Source: Bifidobacterium choloepi (GTDB taxonomy: Bacteria; Actinomycetota; Actinomycetes; Actinomycetales; Bifidobacteriaceae). From it: DNA of 64,000 nt. The notes under the pieces were generated by a model. The model was given only the letters and a program-made list of their open reading frames with translations, searched no databases and had not been told where the DNA came from. This document shows, piece by piece, positions 36,387-45,998 of the stretch (positions within the stretch are counted from its first letter, which is position 1; each line of letters opens with the position of its first letter). The position numbers and the translations under genes are program-made. The stretch is from contig NZ_VYSG01000002.1 in NCBI RefSeq assembly GCF_010667615.1, positions 1-64,000 of the forward strand, read 5' to 3'.

Positions 36387-36500
36387 AATCCCCTGGAAGG
36401 GGATCGCCGAGCGGCGCAGCCGCGAGGCGAGGGGTCGACGCGAACGCGAAGCGTTCGCCGGTTTCCGAGTGGAGGGCGACAGCCCTCCGCGAGAAAACCG
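36387..36500 (+). repeat. Outer right inverted repeat of the DUF559 cassette (114 bp)
   Basis: Exact reverse complement of 35344-35457. It begins AATCCCCTGGAAGGGGATCG and ends GCGAGAAAACCG. The hflX promoter region (36501-36596, with GAATCGT at 36528) follows. Confidence 0.92.
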
Positions 36501-36596
36501 CTTGCTGTCGTTTCGTCTTCGTCGCGGGAATCGTTCGGGATCGGATGTTGTTATCGTGGACAGTATTTGTAGGTACACGGATCGAAAGGTTCATAT

Positions 36597-38126
36597 TTGG
36601 CTCAGTTTGTGCAGATCGACCACGAGGATGACGAGGCGCGACTGACCGGCGTGCTGGCCGGGCAGTCGGATGTGCTGCTCGACGACGAGCAGGGGGAGCA
36701 TGGCGACACGGCCGCCGGTCGCAATGGCGGATTCGCGGGCAGCCATGCCGGCGACGAGACGTGGGCGGAGCGCGAGGCGCGCAACGAATTGAAGCATGTC
36801 GCCGGTCTCGGCGAGCTCCAGGACGTCACCGAGGTCGAGTACCGCAAGGTCCGGCTCGAGCGCGTCGTGCTCGTCGGCGTCTGGTCGTCGCGCACGAGCA
36901 CGGCGGCCGAGGCGGAGGAATCGTTGCGCGAGCTTGCCGCGCTGGCCGAGACCGCCGGCGCCGTCGTCACCGACGGCGTGCTGCAGCACCGCGCGAAGCC
37001 GGACGCCGCGACGTACGTCGGCTCCGGCAAGGCGAAGGAGATCGCCGACCTCGTCGCCGTCCACGAGGCCGACACGATCATCGTCGACGACGACCTGCCG
37101 CCGTCCCAGCGCCGCGCACTCGAGGACGCGACGAAGGTCAAGGTCGTCGACCGCACCGCCGTCATCCTCGACATCTTCGCGCAGCATGCGTCGTCGCGCG
37201 AGGGCAAGGCGCAGGTCGAGCTCGCGCAGCTGCAGTACATGCTGCCGCGCCTGCGCGGCTGGGGCGCGTCGCTGTCGCGCCAGGCCGGCGGCCGCGCGGC
37301 CGGCGCCGACGCCGGCATCGGCTCTCGCGGACCGGGCGAGACGAAGATCGAGATGGACCGCCGCGTCATCCGCAACCGGATCGCGAAGCTGCGTCGCCAG
37401 ATCGCCGACATGGCGCCCGGCCGCGACATCAAGCGCGGCTCGCGTCGCCGCTTCGGCCTGCCGACCGTCGCCGTCGTCGGCTACACGAACGCCGGCAAGT
37501 CGTCGCTCACCAACCGCCTGACCGGCTCCGAAGAGCTCGTCGAGAACGCGCTGTTCGCGACGCTGGACACGGCCGTGCGCCGCTCCCGCGCGCACGACGG
37601 GCGCCTCTACGCCTATGTCGACACGGTCGGCTTCGTGCGTCGCCTGCCGACGCAGCTCGTCGAGGCGTTCAAGTCGACGCTCGAGGAAGTCGGCGAGGCC
37701 GACCTCATCGTCCACGTCGTCGACGGCTCGCACCCGGATCCGTTCGGCCAGATCGACGCCGTCAACGAAGTCCTCGGGACAATCGACGGCGTCGGCTCCA
37801 TCCCGACCGTCCTCGTCTTCAACAAGGCCGACCTGATGGACGACGCCACGCGCGAGCGTCTCGCCGCGCTCGCGCCGGACGCGTTCGTCGTCTCGTCGGC
37901 GAGCGGCGAGGGCATTGACGGACTGCGCGCGAGGATCGAGGCGATGCTGCCCGACCCGGCCGTCCACGTCACCGCGCTGCTGCCGTACACGGCTGGCTCG
38001 CTCGTCTCCAGCATCCGCGAATACGGCCGCCTCGAGTCGATCGACTACCGCGACGACGGCATGGCCATCGAGGCCGCCGTCGACGACCGGCTTGCCGCGA
38101 AGGTGATGGATGCCGCCGTCGGCTGA
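36597..38126 (+). CDS. hflX: Ribosome-associated GTPase HflX
   Basis: 509 aa. The N-terminal HflX domain (TYVGSGKAKEIADLV, DDDLPPSQRRALED) and the helical linker (LRGWGASLSRQAGG, GIGSRGPGETKIEMDRR) precede the G domain: GYTNAGKSSL near residue 294, DTVGFVRRLP, NKADL. HflX splits stalled or heat-damaged ribosomes. The start is taken as TTG 36597 behind GAAAGG; the first 70 residues are acidic and variable, so a later start cannot be excluded. Confidence 0.93.
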   Translation: MAQFVQIDHEDDEARLTGVLAGQSDVLLDDEQGEHGDTAAGRNGGFAGSHAGDETWAEREARNELKHVAGLGELQDVTEVEYRKVRLERVVLVGVWSSRTSTAAEAEESLRELAALAETAGAVVTDGVLQHRAKPDAATYVGSGKAKEIADLVAVHEADTIIVDDDLPPSQRRALEDATKVKVVDRTAVILDIFAQHASSREGKAQVELAQLQYMLPRLRGWGASLSRQAGGRAAGADAGIGSRGPGETKIEMDRRVIRNRIAKLRRQIADMAPGRDIKRGSRRRFGLPTVAVVGYTNAGKSSLTNRLTGSEELVENALFATLDTAVRRSRAHDGRLYAYVDTVGFVRRLPTQLVEAFKSTLEEVGEADLIVHVVDGSHPDPFGQIDAVNEVLGTIDGVGSIPTVLVFNKADLMDDATRERLAALAPDAFVVSSASGEGIDGLRARIEAMLPDPAVHVTALLPYTAGSLVSSIREYGRLESIDYRDDGMAIEAAVDDRLAAKVMDAAVG

Positions 38127-39430
<1,304 letters not shown>

Positions 39431-39455
39431 TCCGCCACGCAATAGGGTATCTTTG

Positions 39456-39488
39456 AAGTTCCTGCCAACCCCGTGTTGGCAGGGACTT
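39456..39488 (+). terminator. Rho-independent terminator of ldh
   Basis: Stem CCTGCCAAC (39461-39469) / GTTGGCAGG (39475-39483), extended by AAGT/ACTT, followed by TTTTG. Confidence 0.85.
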
Positions 39489-39507
39489 TTGTCGTGAGGG
39501 GAGAAGA

Positions 39508-40449
39508 ATGACGGGGCATGATCACCATCACCTCGGCGGCGCGAAGCCGGCGGAGGGACCAGGTCATCACACGAGGCTGCTCGTCACGCTCGGCCTGACG
39601 CTGACGATCTTCGTTGCCGAGGTCGTCGGCGCCGTCGTCACCGGCTCGCTCGCGCTGCTCGTCGACGCCGGCCACATGATGACCGACGTTTCGGTGCTGA
39701 CGGCGTCGACGGTCACGGCGCTGCTGATGCGCCGCAAGCCGGACAAGTCGCGCACGTGGGGATGGGCGCGCCTCGAGATCGTCACGGCGGCGGCCGGCGG
39801 CCTGGTGCTGCTGTTCGTCGGCCTGTACGCGCTGCTCGAGGCCGGCATGCGCCTGTTCGGCGGCGGCGACGACGTCCACGACGTGCGGCTGCTGCTGTTC
39901 TTCGGCCTGCTCGGCCTCGCCGCCAACGTCGGCTCGATCTTCGTGCTGCGCTCGCAGTCCGGCGACAACATGAACATGCGTGCGGCGTTCCTGGAAGTGT
40001 GCAACGACGCGCTCGGCTCGGTCGCCGTCGTCGCGTCGGCCATTGTCATGATGACTACCGGCTGGGACGGCTTCGACGCGGTCGCCGGCGGCCTGATCGC
40101 GCTGCTGATGATCCCGCGGGCCGTGCGGCTCATCCGCGACGCGATGCGCGTGCTGCTCGAGGAGACACCGGACGGCCTCGATCTCGACGCCGTCCGCGAG
40201 CACCTGGCCCGCGTGCCGCACGTCGTCTCGGTGCACGACCTGCACGCCAGCACCGTGGCCACCGGCATGCCGATCCTTACTGCCCACATCGTCGTCGACC
40301 CGGGCCTGACGATGGAACAGGCCGGCCAGATTCTCCAGCAGCTGCAGGCCTGTCTGCGCGAGCATTTCCCGGTCTCGGTGCCGCACACCACCTTCCAGCT
40401 CGAACCTGCCGGATACACGAGCGAAAGCCGCCGGGAGATGCACAGCTAG
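39508..40449 (+). CDS. Cation diffusion facilitator (CDF) metal efflux protein
   Basis: 313 aa, six membrane spans and a C-terminal cytoplasmic domain, of the CzcD/ZitB type that expels divalent metals in exchange for protons. The N-terminal GHDHHHL is a usual metal-binding tail. TM2 carries the canonical site DAGHMMTD. In TM5 the expected HxxxD is ExxxD (FLEVCNDALGS), so metal preference may differ from Zn. ATG 39508 follows GGGGAGAAGA. It lies between the ldh terminator and a strong bidirectional terminator shared with lexA. Confidence 0.88.
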   Translation: MTGHDHHHLGGAKPAEGPGHHTRLLVTLGLTLTIFVAEVVGAVVTGSLALLVDAGHMMTDVSVLTASTVTALLMRRKPDKSRTWGWARLEIVTAAAGGLVLLFVGLYALLEAGMRLFGGGDDVHDVRLLLFFGLLGLAANVGSIFVLRSQSGDNMNMRAAFLEVCNDALGSVAVVASAIVMMTTGWDGFDAVAGGLIALLMIPRAVRLIRDAMRVLLEETPDGLDLDAVREHLARVPHVVSVHDLHASTVATGMPILTAHIVVDPGLTMEQAGQILQQLQACLREHFPVSVPHTTFQLEPAGYTSESRREMHS

Positions 40450-40468
40450 GCAATGCTCCTTGCATGAC

Positions 40469-40503
40469 GTTGTGCCCCGACTTCGGAAAAGCCGGGGCAC
40501 AAC
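40469..40503. terminator. Bidirectional terminator between CDF gene and lexA
   Basis: Arms GTTGTGCCCCG (40469-40479) and CGGGGCACAAC (40493-40503), with an inner CTT/AAG pair, between two convergent genes. Confidence 0.8.
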
Positions 40504-40531
40504 TGCTTGGAACCGGGAATGGTACGTGTGA

Positions 40532-41284
40532 TTACATCTTGCGCAGCACGGTGACGACCTTGCCCATGACCTGGGCGTAGGTGCCGTCGATCGGCGCGTA
40601 GTTCGGATTGTGGGGGATGAGCCAGACGTGGCCGTTTTCCTCGCGGAACGTCTTGACGGTCGCCTCGTCGCCGAGCAGGGCGGCGACGATGTCGCCGTTC
40701 TCGGCCGTGTGCTGCTCGCGGACGACGACGAAGTCGCCATCGCAGATGGCGGCGTCGATCATCGAGTCGCCGTGCACCTCGAGCATGAACAGGTTGCCGG
40801 TACCGGTCAGCCTCACCGGCAGGCGCATGACGTCCTCGACGTGCTGCTCGGCCGTGATCGGCACGCCGGCGGCGATTTCCCCGACGAGCGGGACATCCTG
40901 CGACATCTGGAACGCGTTGTCCTCGGACGTGAACGGCGCGACATTGACGACGGCGGGCCGTTCCTTGAGCCGCGGCTCGCGGATCTCGATGGCGCGGCCC
41001 TTGTTCGGGTCGCGGCGGATGTACCCCTTCTCCTCGAGCACGCGCAGCTGGTGCTGCACCGAACTCGTGCTCTTGAGGCCCGCGGCCTGGCCGATCTCGC
41101 GCAGCGACGGCGCGAAGCCGTGCTCGGCGGACAGCGTCCTGATCGCGTCCATGACCTTCTGCTGGCGCTCGGTCAGTCCGGAGGCCGGATTGGCATCCGG
41201 CGCGCCGGGCTGTGCGTCGGCCTGCGCGGCGGCCCGCTCGAGGATGACGTCGCCGGACTCGCGCTCCTGTGCTGTGCTGCTCAT
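40532..41284 (-). CDS. lexA: SOS repressor LexA
   Basis: 250 aa. The N-terminal winged helix (LTERQQKVMDAIRTLSAEHG, SLREIGQAAGLKSTSSVQHQ) binds SOS boxes; the C-terminal S24 domain has the Ala139-Gly140 cleavage site (EIAAGVP), Ser174 (GDSM) and Lys211 (ATVK). ATG 41284 follows AAAGGA; the longer frame to 41629 is rejected. Two LexA boxes lie upstream, so it is autoregulated. It is divergent from nrdR. Confidence 0.96.
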   Translation of the reverse strand: MSSTAQERESGDVILERAAAQADAQPGAPDANPASGLTERQQKVMDAIRTLSAEHGFAPSLREIGQAAGLKSTSSVQHQLRVLEEKGYIRRDPNKGRAIEIREPRLKERPAVVNVAPFTSEDNAFQMSQDVPLVGEIAAGVPITAEQHVEDVMRLPVRLTGTGNLFMLEVHGDSMIDAAICDGDFVVVREQHTAENGDIVAALLGDEATVKTFREENGHVWLIPHNPNYAPIDGTYAQVMGKVVTVLRKM

Positions 41285-41334
41285 GTCGGTTCCTTTCAAC
41301 TTCCCAACAGCATATCGCGAAACGCCGAGAATTT

Positions 41335-41348
41335 CAAACAGATGTTCG
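41335..41348. promoter_or_regulatory. LexA (SOS) box 1, near lexA
   Basis: CAAACAGATGTTCG matches the actinobacterial/Bacillus consensus CGAACRNRYGTTYG except for the second base. It lies about 50 bp from the lexA start, suited to autorepression. Confidence 0.75.
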
Positions 41349-41400
41349 AATCGGGTTGACAGCATCGACCATCCGGGTGACAATATTTTCACGATTCTTT

Positions 41401-41414
41401 CGAACAGACGTTCG
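41401..41414. promoter_or_regulatory. LexA (SOS) box 2, facing nrdR
   Basis: CGAACAGACGTTCG matches the consensus fully. It lies 36 bp before an ATG at 41450 that has a strong AAGGAGG site and is in frame with nrdR. Confidence 0.88.
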
Positions 41415-41623
41415 AGCGCCGCGGCATTGTGGCGGGGAAGGAGGCTGGCATGTGCGGACTCGATGGCATCGGAGCAGTGAGGACGGCAGTCCGTGGAGGT
41501 CGCGCCGTGCGGGCCGTCAACCGGAGGGGCCGGGACGTGTCCCGTCCGGCCTCGCGCGGCCACCGCGGCCTCAAACCGCCCCGTGGCGTGCAAATGGTTG
41601 CGGTTGGGGTTAAGGTAGGCAAT

Positions 41624-42106
41624 ATGCATTGTCCTTATTGCCAGAACCCGGATACCAAGGTGATCGACACCCGTATCAACGAAGACGGATACTCGATCCG
41701 CCGCCGTCGCGAGTGCCTGAAGTGCGGGCGTCGTTTCACGACGATGGAGACGACGATGCTGATGGTCGAGAAGCGCTCGGGCAATCTCGAGCCGTTCAAC
41801 CGCGACAAGGTCATCAGCGGCGTGCGCAAGGCATGCCAGGGCCGTCCGATCAACGAGGACGACCTCAAGACGCTCGGCCAGAAGGTCGAGGAGGACCTGC
41901 GCTCGCGCGGCCTGGCCCGCATCCCGTCCGAGGAAGTCGGCAAGGCCATCCTCAAGCCGCTGCGCGAACTCGACGAGGTCGCCTACCTGCGCTTCGCCAG
42001 CGTCTACCAGAACTTCGAGGGGCTCGAAGACTTCCAGCAGGCCATCGACGACCTGCGCGCCGCCAAGAACGCCGCCGGGAACGAAGACGGCGAAGCCGAC
42101 GCCTGA
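41624..42106 (+). CDS. nrdR: Transcriptional repressor NrdR
   Basis: 160 aa. The N-terminal zinc ribbon (Cys3, Cys6, Cys31, Cys34; MHCPYCQN and CLKCGRRF) is followed by an ATP-cone domain ([20 protein letters not shown] onwards). It represses ribonucleotide reductase genes according to the ATP/dATP state. The canonical start MHCPYC is ATG 41624. However, the frame is open back to ATG 41450, which has an ideal AAGGAGG and an SOS box upstream, giving a possible 58-residue Arg/Gly/Val-rich extension. A LysM-type SOS division inhibitor usually sits between lexA and nrdR in actinobacteria; none is visible here. Confidence 0.93.
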   Translation: MHCPYCQNPDTKVIDTRINEDGYSIRRRRECLKCGRRFTTMETTMLMVEKRSGNLEPFNRDKVISGVRKACQGRPINEDDLKTLGQKVEEDLRSRGLARIPSEEVGKAILKPLRELDEVAYLRFASVYQNFEGLEDFQQAIDDLRAAKNAAGNEDGEADA

Positions 42107-42126
42107 TTGTTCTTCCCGTTCTTCCT

Positions 42127-42177
42127 GTTGATGTCACGAACCCGAGCCAGTTAGTAGCTCGGGTTCGTGACATCAAC
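42127..42177. terminator. Bidirectional terminator between nrdR and serA
   Basis: Perfect 21-bp arms (42127-42147 and 42157-42177; core CACGAACCCGAGC), 9-nt loop. Same core family as 18.2, 29.1 and 43.5 kb. Confidence 0.85.
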
Positions 42178-42240
42178 ATATGCGTGGCCGTGGGCATGGC
42201 CGGATAAGCCGGAAGCCGCCAGGAGGCCAACACGACGCCG

Positions 42241-43440
42241 TCAGGCCATGATGCGCAGGCGGATCGTGCCGTCGATGGCGCGCAGCTTCTCGATGGTCTG
42301 GCGGTCGGGCTTCGTGGCGACGTCGGTGACGACGTAGCCGATCTCGCCTTCGGTGCCGAGCGCCTGGCCGGAGATGTTGATGCCTTCCTCGCCGAGCACG
42401 TGGTTGAGCCGCGCGAGGACGCCCGGCAGGTTGTCGTGCAGGTGGGCGATGCGGCACGCCGACTTGTAGTCGCCGAGCGTGATCTGCGGCATGTTGACCG
42501 ACAGCATCGTCGAGCCGTTGAACCAGTAGTCCTCGAGGCGCTGCGAGACGAAGACGCCGATGTTCTCCTGCGCCTCGAGCGTGGAGCCGCCGATGTGCGG
42601 CGTCAGGATCATGTTGTCCTCGTCGGCCAGTGCCGTCTCGAACGGATCGCCGCTCTTCTTCGGCTCGATCGGGAAGACATCGACGGCGGCGCCGGCGAGA
42701 TGGCCGCTCGCGAGATGCTGCTTCAGGGCGCCGAGGTCGGCGACGAAGCCGCGCGACAGGTTGATGAACAGCGCGCCGTCCTTCATCGCGGCGAACTGGT
42801 CCTCGCCGAAGAAGCCGGTGTTTTCCTTGCGGCCGTCGACATGGAGCGTGACGACGTCGGCCTGTTCGAGCAGCTCGTCGAGCGTGGCGCACGCCTGGGC
42901 GTTGCCCAGCGCGAGCTTCTCCTCGAGATCGTAGAAGACGACGCGCATGCCGAGCGCCTCGGCGAGCACCGACAGCTGCGAGCCGATGTTGCCGTAGCCG
43001 ACGATGCCGAGCGTCTTGCCGCGCACTTCGTGGCTGCCGGCCGCCGACTTGTCCCAGACGCCGTGCTTCATGTGGTGCGTGTGGGCCGGAATGCGGCGCA
43101 TCAGGCAGATGATGTCGCCGATGACGAGCTCGACGACGGACCTCGTGTTCGAGTACGGCGCGTTGAACACGGCGATGCCGTGCTTGGCGGCGTAGTCGAG
43201 GTCGACCTGGTTCGTGCCGATGCAGAAGCAGCCGATGGCCGTCAGCGTCGGCCGGGCGTCGATGACCTTCTTCGTCACCGTCGTCTTCGAGCGGATGCCG
43301 AGCAGGTCCACGCCGTCCAGCGCCTCGATCAGCTCGTCTTCGGACAGCGCCCCCTTGCGCAGCTCGACGTCGAACCCCGCCTTCTTCAGGGATTCGACGG
43401 CCAGCGGATGGATGTTTTCGAGTAACAGGGCCTTGGGCAT
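42241..43440 (-). CDS. serA: D-3-phosphoglycerate dehydrogenase
   Basis: 399 aa. It oxidises 3-phosphoglycerate, committing carbon to serine. It has the Rossmann motif GIVGYGNIGSQ, FINLSRGF, the catalytic region ending TPHIGGST, and a C-terminal ACT domain (LHDNLPGVLARLNHVLGEEG) for serine feedback. ATG 43440 follows AAGGTGG; TTG 43446 is an unlikely in-frame alternative. Confidence 0.95.
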   Translation of the reverse strand: MPKALLLENIHPLAVESLKKAGFDVELRKGALSEDELIEALDGVDLLGIRSKTTVTKKVIDARPTLTAIGCFCIGTNQVDLDYAAKHGIAVFNAPYSNTRSVVELVIGDIICLMRRIPAHTHHMKHGVWDKSAAGSHEVRGKTLGIVGYGNIGSQLSVLAEALGMRVVFYDLEEKLALGNAQACATLDELLEQADVVTLHVDGRKENTGFFGEDQFAAMKDGALFINLSRGFVADLGALKQHLASGHLAGAAVDVFPIEPKKSGDPFETALADEDNMILTPHIGGSTLEAQENIGVFVSQRLEDYWFNGSTMLSVNMPQITLGDYKSACRIAHLHDNLPGVLARLNHVLGEEGINISGQALGTEGEIGYVVTDVATKPDRQTIEKLRAIDGTIRLRIMA

Positions 43441-43465
43441 GGGCAAACCACCTTACTTGATCGTC

Positions 43466-43483
43466 GTTAGCTCGCTAACATAC
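43466..43483 (-). promoter_or_regulatory. serA promoter with palindromic operator candidate
   Basis: GTTAGCTCGCTAAC (43466-43479) is a perfect palindrome with a 2-base centre. On the minus strand it overlaps the end of a -10 box TATGTT (43477-43482) and the predicted start point, a typical repressor position. The regulator is unknown. Confidence 0.45.
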
Positions 43484-43545
43484 ACCCTTCCGCCGCAAAC
43501 CGCCTGTTCCGTATCGTTCTGCACGATGCTTCCGCCTGAATCGAC

Positions 43546-43580
43546 GTCGCGAATCCGGGCCGGCAGCCCGGGTTCGCGAC
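43546..43580. terminator. helD terminator hairpin
   Basis: Arms GTCGCGAATCCGGGC (43546-43560) and GCCCGGGTTCGCGAC (43566-43580), one G-T wobble, 5-nt loop. It lies downstream of helD on the minus strand and belongs to the shared-core hairpin family. Confidence 0.75.
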
Positions 43581-43637
43581 GCCAAGTCGCGGTGGCATGC
43601 AATCCCGCAATCCCGCAACAGGGAAAACAGGAATCAA

Positions 43638-45998
43638 TCACATCGCCAGCAGGTCCGCGTCGGATTGTGTGCGGACGATGTGCAGGCGCTGGGTGGGACG
43701 GGTCAGGGCGACATAGAGGTCGGCGGCGGCGACAATGCGCGACGGCGCGTTCTCCTCGATCATGCCGGGCTGCACGACGACGACGGCGTCGTATTCGAGG
43801 CCCTTGACGGCCTGCGCGTTGCACACGCTGACCTGGCCGTCGTCGAGGCCGTCGTCGAGCAGGCGGCGCGCCAGTCCCTCGTCGAGTCCGGACATCAGGC
43901 CCGACCGGACGGCGTCGCGCACGGCGTCGAGCAGCTCGTCGGGGGCGATGACCGCCACGCGGCCGGTGCCGTCGGCGCCGGCGAACTCGCGGGCCAGCGC
44001 CGCGGCGTCCTCGCCGATCTGCCGGAGCATCGCCGCGTCGTCGGCGAGCGTGCGGCGCACGACGGAGCCGGGCACGTTGCGCACGGCGTTGACGGTCGAG
44101 ATGTACAGCCCCTCGGCCGCGGCGAACCGCGAAGCCAGGTCGGAGACTTCCTTCGGGTTGCGGTAGTTGATCGTCAGCTCGTTGAGCTGCCAGTTGTTCG
44201 GGCCGAACAGCTGGTTCATCGTCGACTTCCACGAGCGCGTGCCGCCGAGCGCCGACGTCTGCGCCACGTCGCCGACGATCGTGAACGACCGCGACGGGCA
44301 GCGGCGCACGAGCATGTGCCATTCCATCGGCGTGAGCTCCTGCGCCTCGTCGACGACGATGTGGCCGTACGTCCATTCGCGGTCGGCGGCCGCGCGGGCG
44401 GCCGTGACGTCGGCGGCCATGCCGTTCATCTGGTCGACGAGCATTGACGACGAGACAATGCCGGAACCGATGCCGGCCTGCGCCAGCGTGTCCTTCGCGA
44501 AGCGTTCCTCCTCGGCGCGGGCCGCGTCGGCGGCCGCGCGGCGCGCCGCCTCGTGCGGATCGGGGCCGAGCAGCTCCATCGCCTCGTCGAGCAGCGGAAT
44601 GTCGGAGCGCGTCAGCGGCGCGCCCTTCGGCCTCGTCAGCATGTCGACCTGCGCGTCGTTCAGCCACGGCGCGTAGCGGCGCAGCTGCGCCGGCTTCGAA
44701 AACAGCTGGTCGAGCAGCCAGCGGGCGTCCATCGGCAGCCACGCGAGGTTGAGCGTCACGCGCAGCCTGTCGTTCATGCGCAGCATCGACATCGCCTCGT
44801 TGAGTTCGGACTGCTCGGGCGCGTAGTCGAGCGCGGCGACGTACTGCTGGCGCATCATGTCGAGCATCGAGCGGACGAACGTCTCGCGGGCCTTGTTGTG
44901 CGGCTGGCGTGTGCGGCGCGCGTCGGCGATCGCCGTCTTGATGTCGGCGGCGCGCACTTCCAGCCGGATGCCGTTGACGATGATCGTCGGCAGCTCGGCC
45001 GGCACGCGCTCGCGGCCGGCGACGGCGTTGGCGATCATCTTCGCCATGCGCCGCTCGCCCTTGAGCTGGGCGACGTGCGGCTCGTCGACGCGGGTCGCCA
45101 CGACGCCGGGGACGAGGTCGGCGATCGTCCTCGAGACGACGCCGGTCTCGCCGAGCGACGGCAGCACCTGGTCGATATAGCGCAGGAACGTCGCCGACGG
45201 TCCGATGACGAGCACGCCGGAGCGGTCGAGCATGCGCCGGTGGGTGTACAGCAGGAAGGCGGCACGGTGCAGCGCGACGGCCGTCTTGCCGGTGCCGGGG
45301 CCGCCCTGGACGACGACGGCGCCCTGCAGCGGCGCGCGGATGATGCGGTCCTGCTCGGCCTGGATCGTCGCGACGATGTCGGTCATCTTGCCGGTGCGCC
45401 GGCTCGACAGCGACGCGAGCAGCGCGCCCTCGCCGGTCAGCGTGCCGCTGGCCGACGCCTGGTCGACATGCTCGGAGTGGACGTCGAGGACCTCGTCCTC
45501 GATGCCGACGACGTCGCGGAAGTGCAGCGTGATATGACGGCGCATGACGATGTCGCCGTGGTGGGACGGCGTCGCCTCGTAGAACGGCCGGGCCGCCTCG
45601 GCTCGCCAGTCGGTCAGGATCGGCTCGTGATCGGCGTCGGACAGGCCGATTCGCCCGATATAGCGGCGCTCGCCGCCTTCGTCGTCGAGCCGGCCGAACA
45701 CGAGCCGGTCCTCGACGGCACGCAGCTGCGTGAGCCGGTCCTCGTACATTGTCGCGAACGAATCGCGTTCGGTGCGCTGCGTCGGCGAGCCGTGCGAGCC
45801 GGCCGCGCGGACGGCGTCCAGCCGCTTGCGGGCCTGCGCCCGCAGGTCGTCGAGCCGTCCGTAGGCCCGGTCGACAGCGCGCTGCTCCTCCTGCAGCTGC
45901 ACCGCGTACTGCGATTCGCCGGCATCCCCTTCGGCATTGCGGTCGGCGCCGGCGGCGTGATCGATATCGTCGGCGGCCGTGGTTGACATGCTTGCCAT
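43638..45998 (-). CDS. helD: HelD-like superfamily I helicase (RNA polymerase recycling)
   Basis: 786 aa UvrD/Rep-related ATPase without full UvrD architecture. The N-terminal coiled-coil region (LQEEQRAVDRAYGRLDDLRAQ) precedes Walker A (GGPGTGKTAVALHR near residue 230), VVDEAQELTPMEW near 550, GDVAQTS, and late motifs VKGLEYDAVVVV and ALTRPTQRLHIV. In actinobacteria such proteins strip stalled RNA polymerase from DNA and may give rifampicin tolerance; here this is by homology. Start ATG 45998, with later ATG 45989 possible. It is divergent from the dcw cluster. Confidence 0.85.
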   Translation of the reverse strand: MASMSTTAADDIDHAAGADRNAEGDAGESQYAVQLQEEQRAVDRAYGRLDDLRAQARKRLDAVRAAGSHGSPTQRTERDSFATMYEDRLTQLRAVEDRLVFGRLDDEGGERRYIGRIGLSDADHEPILTDWRAEAARPFYEATPSHHGDIVMRRHITLHFRDVVGIEDEVLDVHSEHVDQASASGTLTGEGALLASLSSRRTGKMTDIVATIQAEQDRIIRAPLQGAVVVQGGPGTGKTAVALHRAAFLLYTHRRMLDRSGVLVIGPSATFLRYIDQVLPSLGETGVVSRTIADLVPGVVATRVDEPHVAQLKGERRMAKMIANAVAGRERVPAELPTIIVNGIRLEVRAADIKTAIADARRTRQPHNKARETFVRSMLDMMRQQYVAALDYAPEQSELNEAMSMLRMNDRLRVTLNLAWLPMDARWLLDQLFSKPAQLRRYAPWLNDAQVDMLTRPKGAPLTRSDIPLLDEAMELLGPDPHEAARRAAADAARAEEERFAKDTLAQAGIGSGIVSSSMLVDQMNGMAADVTAARAAADREWTYGHIVVDEAQELTPMEWHMLVRRCPSRSFTIVGDVAQTSALGGTRSWKSTMNQLFGPNNWQLNELTINYRNPKEVSDLASRFAAAEGLYISTVNAVRNVPGSVVRRTLADDAAMLRQIGEDAAALAREFAGADGTGRVAVIAPDELLDAVRDAVRSGLMSGLDEGLARRLLDDGLDDGQVSVCNAQAVKGLEYDAVVVVQPGMIEENAPSRIVAAADLYVALTRPTQRLHIVRTQSDADLLAM

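Noticed and set aside
35344..36500. Insertion sequence with a transposase
   Set aside because: The inverted repeats suggest mobility, but the only gene inside is a DUF559 nuclease-domain protein; no DDE, serine or HUH transposase motif and no target duplication could be seen.
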